The position numbers were made by a program, and so were the translations under genes. This document shows positions 32,821-37,218 of a DNA stretch of 37,218 nucleotides, one piece after another. The notes under the pieces are model-generated. The model was not told the DNA's origin, did not search any database, and saw only the letters and a program-made list of their open reading frames with translations. Within the stretch, counting starts at the first letter, position 1; the number at the start of each line of letters is the position of its first letter. Origin of the DNA: Candidatus Zhuqueibacterota bacterium (GTDB lineage: Bacteria; Zhuqueibacterota; Zhuqueibacteria; Zhuqueibacterales; Zhuqueibacteraceae); the NCBI GenBank assembly GCA_022616415.1, contig JAKEEU010000059.1:1-37218 (forward strand). Direction: 5' to 3'.

Positions 32821-32840
32821 TTTCGGTGATATCACCGAAA
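32821..32840. promoter_or_regulatory. Perfect 20-bp palindrome upstream of mod, candidate operator
   Basis: TTTCGGTGATATCACCGAAA is a perfect palindrome with no spacer, 120 bp before the mod ATG, in a non-coding gap. Its size and symmetry suit a dimeric repressor or an operator-type control site for the restriction operon. No regulator gene in the window is clearly linked to it. Confidence 0.5.
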
Positions 32841-32922
32841 CGATCGATAAGCTCACCAGACTTTATCGCAAATTATTTGTGGCGATGCGAGTGCTACGAT
32901 AAGCTTTGATGTGAACCCATCA

Positions 32923-33045
32923 TCAGCCGATTATTATTTGAAAAGAATACTCCGACGGCGAGCCGCCGAACTGCTTGCGAAAACATTTGGCGAAATAATT
33001 GGGCGTGTTAAACCCGACCATGTAGGCGGTTTTGCCGGCCATCCG
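32923..33045 (-). pseudogene. Remnant of an AraC-family HTH domain
   Basis: The minus strand encodes KRMAGKTAYMVGFNTPNYFA followed by KCFRKQFGGSPSEY and a stop. This is the second helix-turn-helix and the C-terminal end of AraC-type DNA-binding domains, as found in AraC regulators and at the end of hybrid two-component sensors. The frame has no start and is closed by a TGA just upstream (around 33065), so only about 40 residues remain. It abuts the restriction island, which suggests that insertion of the island destroyed a regulator gene. Confidence 0.75.
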
Positions 33046-33075
33046 TTTTGGAGAAAATGAAGTTGTTCATGATGC

Positions 33076-33633
33076 TTACTTTCCCTTACGCCGCTCGTCA
33101 AGCCGGGCGCGGGTCATACGCTCGCGCAGGCCGCCCTCTTTCACGAAAGCCTGCTCAAGTTGCCGAATCTGTTGATCCAGCAGGTAATTGGCTTGGTGGA
33201 TAAGGCAGATGATGATGTTAGCAACCACTTCGGGTGTGCGGGATTCAATATATGTCCTATAAGTCTCATAGAACGCATTTTTAGCGGCCCCTAGTTTACG
33301 AACAAAAAGGGCTTGTCGGCTGTTCTTATCCCAGAGCGCAAAGCCGCGCGTCCGCAGGAAGTCACGATAGTCTTCCAGCAGTTCCTCAAGGCTCGCTCGG
33401 GCCACGTTCATTAATTTGATCTCGGTCTCCTTGGACGTACCGGAGGCCATGCTGCCTTCGACAATGTTCTGCTTGCCCGAACGCGCTGCCTGCACCATCT
33501 GGTCATGCGTGCGGCTGCGCTTGTCAATGAAACGGTCGCAGAAGAACACCGTCGCGTCATACACGATCAGCGCCTTCTTGTAGGAAAGCAGATTCTGATA
33601 GCCACCATGCTTTGGGATGAAACCCGTACTCAT
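33076..33633 (-). CDS. Four-helix-bundle suffix-domain protein (23S rRNA IVP-like family)
   Basis: 185 residues, with GGAGG 6 nt before the ATG. The core GYQNLLSYKKALIVYDATVF, SRTHDQMVQAARSGKQNIVE, GSMASGTSKETEIKLMNVAR and ASLEELLEDYRDFL is the four-helix-bundle protein pattern related to intervening-sequence proteins and to the accessory protein of diversity-generating retroelements. The C-terminal extension (NIIICLIHQANYLLDQQIRQ) marks the suffix-domain subgroup. The function is unknown; there is no reverse transcriptase or variable repeat nearby, so it is not part of such an element here. It lies upstream of mod on the same strand, across a 370-bp gap. Confidence 0.85.
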   Translation of the reverse strand: MSTGFIPKHGGYQNLLSYKKALIVYDATVFFCDRFIDKRSRTHDQMVQAARSGKQNIVEGSMASGTSKETEIKLMNVARASLEELLEDYRDFLRTRGFALWDKNSRQALFVRKLGAAKNAFYETYRTYIESRTPEVVANIIICLIHQANYLLDQQIRQLEQAFVKEGGLRERMTRARLDERRKGK

Positions 33634-33758
33634 GCCCGACCTCCACTTTTTTTAATAGACACAAAATACAAATTCCGGCATCATTTCACAACACTTTTTT
33701 TCGAACTGGCGAGATATGCATAAAGGGGGCGTTGCAGGTAGCTATGTCAGGAAATTTT

Positions 33759-33822
33759 GTAGCTATTCACCGTCCGGACGCCTACGGCCGTAAGCGTCGG
33801 GACGGTTGGCTGAAATAGTTAC
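33759..33822. repeat. Dispersed inverted-repeat element, copy 3 (compact form)
   Basis: GTAGCTATTCACCGTCCGGA (33759) leads into CGCCTACGGCCGTAAGCG and then GGACGGTTGGCTGAAATAGT (33800 onward, ending TAC at 33822). The arms match the copies at 4437 and 18541 (ACCGTCCGGACGC and AGCTATTTCACCG), but the centre is only about 10 nt. It lies 14 bp beyond the stop of the decarboxylase gene and could end its transcript. Confidence 0.72.
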
Positions 33823-33835
33823 GCATTTTTCAGCA

Positions 33836-35263
33836 TCACAAACGATTGCCACAAGCCTTCAACCGCGCAATGGTTTGTTGAATATCATCAAACGTAGTGC
33901 GCGGGTTGATCGTGCAGAACCGCAAGGCCGTCTGTCCTTTCAGCGTGGTGCTCGTGACAAATGCGAAGCCATCTTTAAGCGACTCTGCTGCAAGCGCGTG
34001 ATTGAGGTGGTTGAGTTCTGTGGCGGATAGACCTGGGCGGATATAACGAAACACAATAATCCCAAGTTGCGCGCCGGACAAGATTTCCCAACAAGAGGAA
34101 GCGCGAAGCGTCTTTTCCGCTTGCTCGGCCAAGTCCACGCCATATTGCACGGCGCGGCGGAACGTCTCGACGCCAAAAACTTTCAAAGACATCCAAAGCT
34201 TGAGCGCGCGAAACGTACGGGTGAGCTGCAAACCCTCGTCGCCAAAGTTGATTTCGTCGCCGGCGCGCTGCGTGTCTTGCAGATACTCGGCGGAATACTG
34301 AAAGGTTTCGCGCAACAAATGCGGCTGGCGAACCAGCACGCAACCAAGCTCGTAAGGCTGAAACCACCATTTATGCGGATCCAATGTCAAAGAATCAACC
34401 CGATCGATACCCGATAAAAGTTCGAGGCCGTGCGCGGTCAACGCGATTGCAGCGCCGTACGAACCATCCACGTGCAGCCAGAGATTTTCTCGGACGCAAA
34501 CATCAGCCAATGCATTCAAAGGATCTATGGAGCCAGTATTCGTCGTGCCAGCCGTCGCGACGACACAGAACGGGCGTTTGCCCTCAGCGCGATCTCGCGC
34601 GATAGTCTGCGCGAGCGCGGCCACGTCTATTTCAAAGCGGGCGTTCGTCGGCATGACACGCATCTGTTCAAACTGGAAACCGAGAATGCGAAACGCGCGC
34701 CGTATTGATCCGTGCGTCTGATCGGAGCAATACAGCGTCGCACCTTCGACGCGATCTTGCAGCTTCGCGTAGCGCGCAACGGCCAGCGCAGTCAAGTTCG
34801 CCGCGGAGCCGCCGGTCACACAATGCCCGCCCGTGCCCTCCGGCATGCCGACGAGCTGGCGCAGCCAATCGATGACGACAAGCTCGATCATCGCGGGCCC
34901 CGCGGCTTCAAGCCAGGAGCCGGCATAAGCCGTCATCGCCGCCGACAGCGCATCGGCTAACACGCTCACGAAGTTGTTCGGCGTCGAGACAAAAGCGAAA
35001 AACCTGGGATGGTTTGTGGGAATAATGTTCGGCCAGACTTCGCGGTCCAGTTGCGCGAGAACGTCGTCGATGGGGATGCCCCGCTCAGGAAGCGGCTCAC
35101 GAAGCTTGCGCTCGAGCTCCATCCTGGTTGGCGGGTGTTGTATCGGCAAAGCCGGCAGAGCGAGATGTCGCTCGATCAATCTCTCGACGAGCGCGTATCC
35201 GAGGCGACGCATCTCTTCGACCGGCAGATCAAGCGGAGGCAAAGGATCAAGTCGATTGTTCAT
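33836..35263 (-). CDS. Pyridoxal-dependent aromatic amino acid decarboxylase-like protein
   Basis: 475 residues, the group II decarboxylase length. Landmarks are [71 protein letters not shown] and the PLP lysine in [16 protein letters not shown] (K298). The end includes [16 protein letters not shown]. Family members remove CO2 from aromatic L-amino acids such as tyrosine, DOPA, tryptophan or phenylalanine; some plant homologs make aldehydes. The substrate cannot be read from the sequence. No signal peptide is seen. It follows the AKR-TetR pair on the same strand across a 132-bp gap, so it may be separately transcribed. Confidence 0.92.
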   Translation of the reverse strand: MNNRLDPLPPLDLPVEEMRRLGYALVERLIERHLALPALPIQHPPTRMELERKLREPLPERGIPIDDVLAQLDREVWPNIIPTNHPRFFAFVSTPNNFVSVLADALSAAMTAYAGSWLEAAGPAMIELVVIDWLRQLVGMPEGTGGHCVTGGSAANLTALAVARYAKLQDRVEGATLYCSDQTHGSIRRAFRILGFQFEQMRVMPTNARFEIDVAALAQTIARDRAEGKRPFCVVATAGTTNTGSIDPLNALADVCVRENLWLHVDGSYGAAIALTAHGLELLSGIDRVDSLTLDPHKWWFQPYELGCVLVRQPHLLRETFQYSAEYLQDTQRAGDEINFGDEGLQLTRTFRALKLWMSLKVFGVETFRRAVQYGVDLAEQAEKTLRASSCWEILSGAQLGIIVFRYIRPGLSATELNHLNHALAAESLKDGFAFVTSTTLKGQTALRFCTINPRTTFDDIQQTIARLKACGNRL

Positions 35264-35395
35264 TCGAACGCGAGAGAAGGTTTCGAGCCAAGCAAATTGA
35301 AAAGCATATATTATTGACCGAAATCTTCTCGCTATCGTTCAAATGGCCTCAGATCGCGCGAAATGCGGATTGCCACAAAAAGTTGAAAAACGTTT

Positions 35396-36076
35396 TCACA
35401 ATTTTGTCCGTCTTTTTGCCGTCGGCTTGACGCGCTGCTTGGGCCGCGTTCCGGATTGCACTGCCGCCTGCTTCGGCGATCGTGCCGAGTCCCTTTGTGC
35501 GCCAAGCCCGCAAAAGAGGAGAGCCCAGACGCCGTCGAAGGCTGCGTCGATACCGGGGTCGCTCCACTCGGCCGCGTGGACGGGATTGTGGAAACGAGCG
35601 GTTGCATCGAACACCGCCCGTGCTGCTACAACTGGGTCTGCAACCGCGAATTCGCCTCGTGCAATTCCGCCGGTGATGATCTGAGCGAGCTGTCCCACGA
35701 GAGTTTCAACGTGCGCTTTGACCACGTCCCGCGCCTCCGCCACCAGCGCCATGTACGTGGCGAACAGCTCCGGTTCGTTGAGCGCCCGGCTCCGTTTGGA
35801 AGAAATCAGGAGATCGAGCCAGCGTCGCAGTCGCTTCGGAGCCGGGCCTCTCTCATCCGCCACCGCTGCAAGCGGCGCCGAAATGCTGGCAAGCCATCGC
35901 TCGGTCACAGCATCGCGAAGCGCCGCCTTGCTGGGAAAGTGCCGGTAGACGCTGCCGTGGCTGACACCGAGCGCGCGGGCAACGTCGACGACATTGGCCT
36001 TGGCTGGCCCGAAGCGGCGGAGGGCTTCCTCCGCCGCTTCGAGAATGTTTTCGAGTGTAAGCGCCGGCCCGTTCAT
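35396..36076 (-). CDS. TetR/AcrR-family transcriptional regulator
   Basis: 226 residues. The N-terminal DNA-binding domain ([54 protein letters not shown]) is typical. The ligand domain follows, with [20 protein letters not shown] and [20 protein letters not shown]. The C-terminus is an unusual basic tail of about 30 residues ([14 protein letters not shown]). Its ATG overlaps the stop of the aldo/keto reductase by 4 bp, so the two are co-transcribed and the regulator probably controls its own operon, perhaps in response to an aldehyde or ketone (inference). A 30-nt palindrome with 13-bp arms lies in the DNA-binding part. Confidence 0.9.
   Translation of the reverse strand: MNGPALTLENILEAAEEALRRFGPAKANVVDVARALGVSHGSVYRHFPSKAALRDAVTERWLASISAPLAAVADERGPAPKRLRRWLDLLISSKRSRALNEPELFATYMALVAEARDVVKAHVETLVGQLAQIITGGIARGEFAVADPVVAARAVFDATARFHNPVHAAEWSDPGIDAAFDGVWALLFCGLGAQRDSARSPKQAAVQSGTRPKQRVKPTAKRRTKL
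36011..36040. repeat. Palindrome with 13-bp perfect arms inside the TetR gene
   Basis: GAAGCGGCGGAGG, loop GCTT, CCTCCGCCGCTTC. On the coding strand it spells [10 protein letters not shown] in helix 1 of the DNA-binding domain. It may simply reflect GC-rich codons, but the symmetry is perfect. Confidence 0.65.
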
Positions 36077-37086
36077 GCCGAGGCGCTCCGCCCACCCTCG
36101 CTATCGAGATGGGCCATGATCGGCGTGGGGTAACGATCACCCGCGGCAGCGCCGAAGGGCACAGCGCGCTCAATCTGTGCAAGGTCGTCTGGCGTGAGGT
36201 TCAGGTCAAGTGCCCCAAGCGCTTCGGCGAGCCGTTCACGCCGTCGCGCTCCAACCAACGGCACGATGTCCTGGCCGCGGGACAATACCCAACCTATCGC
36301 AATCTGCGCCACCGTCGCGCCTTTCGCGCTCGCGACCTCGCGCAAGGTCTCGACGAGCGAGAGATTGTGATCGAGGTTTTTTCCGCTGAAGCGAGGACTG
36401 AAGCTGCGAAAATCGCCGGGCGTCATTGTGCGCTCCTTTGACCAGTAACCACTGAGAAGGCCGCGCGACAGAACACCGTAGGCGGTCACGCCGACGCCAA
36501 GCTCGCGACAAGCCGGCAGAATTTCGGCCTCGATCCCGCGCGAGAGCAGCGAGTATTCGATTTGCAGGTCGGCGATGGGATGCACAGCATGGGCGCGACG
36601 CAAGGTGTGGGCGCCGGCTTCTGAGAGACCGACGTGCCGGATGTATCCTGCTTTTACCATGTCCGCAATCGCGCCGACCGTGTCCTCGATTGGCACGGCG
36701 GGGTCGACCCGTCCCAGGCGGTAAATGTCAACATAGTCCGTCCCGAGCCGGCGCAACGTATAAGCGAGAAAGTTCTTGACAGCGACCGGGCGCCCATCGA
36801 TGCCTGCCCAAGAACCGGCGGGATCGCGCAGCGCGCCGAACTTGACGCTGATTACAGCCTGCTCGCGGTTGCGGCCTTGCAACGCCTTACGCAGCAACAG
36901 CTCATTGTGGCCCATACCGTAGTAATCGCCGGTGTCGAACAAAGTGACTCCGGCGTCAAGTGCGGCATGGATCGTGGCGATGCTCTCGGCCTCGTCGGCT
37001 GGACCGTAGAGGTCGGACATTCCCATGCACCCAAGTCCGATCGCTGATACCCGCGGACCGGTGGAGCCGAGCAAGTGGGTGATCAT
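36073..37086 (-). CDS. Aldo/keto reductase
   Basis: 337 residues from ATG 37086, chosen because GGGAG lies upstream; an earlier frame start at 37206 adds 40 residues unlike the family. The barrel motifs are [20 protein letters not shown], the catalytic Asp and Tyr in [13 protein letters not shown], the lysine strand [58 protein letters not shown] and [20 protein letters not shown]. In most members the segment after the YVDIY strand reads LHRVDP and supplies the catalytic His; here it is LGRVDP. Some subfamilies (PARLDP type) also lack this His. It likely reduces an aldehyde or ketone with NADPH. Overlap with the TetR gene shows one operon. Confidence 0.88.
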   Translation of the reverse strand: MITHLLGSTGPRVSAIGLGCMGMSDLYGPADEAESIATIHAALDAGVTLFDTGDYYGMGHNELLLRKALQGRNREQAVISVKFGALRDPAGSWAGIDGRPVAVKNFLAYTLRRLGTDYVDIYRLGRVDPAVPIEDTVGAIADMVKAGYIRHVGLSEAGAHTLRRAHAVHPIADLQIEYSLLSRGIEAEILPACRELGVGVTAYGVLSRGLLSGYWSKERTMTPGDFRSFSPRFSGKNLDHNLSLVETLREVASAKGATVAQIAIGWVLSRGQDIVPLVGARRRERLAEALGALDLNLTPDDLAQIERAVPFGAAAGDRYPTPIMAHLDSEGGRSASA

Positions 37087-37186
37087 ATTATATTCTCCCA
37101 ACGCGAGCCGCAACCAAACGGGTTTATGACAAAAACAATTTCCCAACGGATAGAAACAACGCAACGGATGAAAAGCAAAAGTATTA

Positions 37187-37213
37187 GACAAAATAATTTT
37201 GGACAAAATAATT
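37187..37213. promoter_or_regulatory. Direct repeat GACAAAATAATT x2 upstream of the aldo/keto reductase
   Basis: Two exact 12-bp copies (37187-37198 and 37202-37213) with a 15-bp period lie about 100 bp before the reductase ATG. They are AT-rich and may be part of the promoter or a regulator site, but TetR proteins usually bind inverted rather than direct repeats. Confidence 0.35.
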
Positions 37214-37218
37214 AACTT

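Larger units (their letters stand above)
32702..33075. other. Gap upstream of mod: promoter region and gene remnant
   Basis: About 370 bp between mod and the four-helix-bundle gene. It contains the 20-bp palindrome at 32821-32840 and the AraC-type HTH remnant at 32923-33045. Nothing else was recognised; short plus-strand frames across the palindrome have no family features. Confidence 0.5.

Noticed and set aside
33076..33633. Diversity-generating retroelement accessory protein
   Set aside because: No reverse transcriptase or template/variable repeat pair is present, and the C-terminal suffix region places it in another subgroup.

Overview
The window looks like a chromosomal piece from a Gram-negative bacterium of the Bacteroidota/FCB side of the tree, possibly an uncultured lineage such as KSB1, Calditrichota or Ignavibacteria. 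The main pointers are a very large secreted protein ending in a type IX secretion (T9SS) C-terminal sorting domain (ALSQNYPNPFNP... LASGVYLIRM), a two-propeller Reg_prop/Y_Y_Y sensor, an outer-membrane beta-barrel protein and several lipoprotein or signal-peptide proteins. Base composition is moderate and genes are on both strands. The lineage is inference. No rRNA, tRNA or CRISPR array was recognised.

Layout. 1-2489 (-): periplasmic part of a Reg_prop sensor, cut by the window edge. 2603-4182 (-): an AAA-ATPase-like/PD-(D/E)XK gene broken by an amber codon and an 8-bp tandem duplication. 4694-14837 (+): an ECF sigma factor followed by a sulfur-centred run of cysteine desulfurase, frameshifted MFS transporter, rhodanese/metallo-beta-lactamase fusion, methyltransferase interrupted by an in-frame TGA, cytoplasmic tandem-rhodanese sulfurtransferase, secreted cupin, YVTN beta-propeller lipoprotein, a second and exported sulfurtransferase, and an outer-membrane barrel. 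15063-18512 (+): giant T9SS-type repeat protein. 18645-20510 (+): two overlapping GNAT acetyltransferases and a small sigma-region-2-like protein. 20662-23869 (-): ABM-like protein, M20 dipeptidase, EamA transporter and Lrp/AsnC regulator. 24083-33633 (-): a defence-type island with a type III restriction-modification system whose mod and res genes are separated by a RhuM-family gene and a CreD-like membrane protein, followed downstream by two Bro-N/DinD-like genes (one truncated), and preceded by an AraC-type HTH remnant and a four-helix-bundle protein. 33836-37086 (-): PLP-dependent aromatic amino acid decarboxylase and an aldo/keto reductase-TetR pair.

How the genes may work together. The sulfur run pairs enzymes that release, transfer and probably oxidise sulfane sulfur (desulfurase, three rhodanese proteins, persulfide-dioxygenase-like MBL). 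The two tandem-rhodanese proteins are close duplicates, one with a signal peptide and one without, which suggests parallel handling of sulfane sulfur in cytoplasm and periplasm. The restriction island carries the usual two subunits plus cargo genes that may be accessory defence or regulatory factors.

Structural themes. The intergenic spaces hold several dispersed inverted-repeat elements. One family (core ACCGYCCGGRCGCT) has three copies and a second (arm GAAGTCGGRCTTGCGC) has two. Perfect palindromes with 12-15-bp arms also lie inside coding sequences, including one that appears to add residues to the T9SS sorting domain. At least four genes carry lesions or truncations. Some may be assembly errors, but the 8-bp tandem duplication looks like a real mutation.
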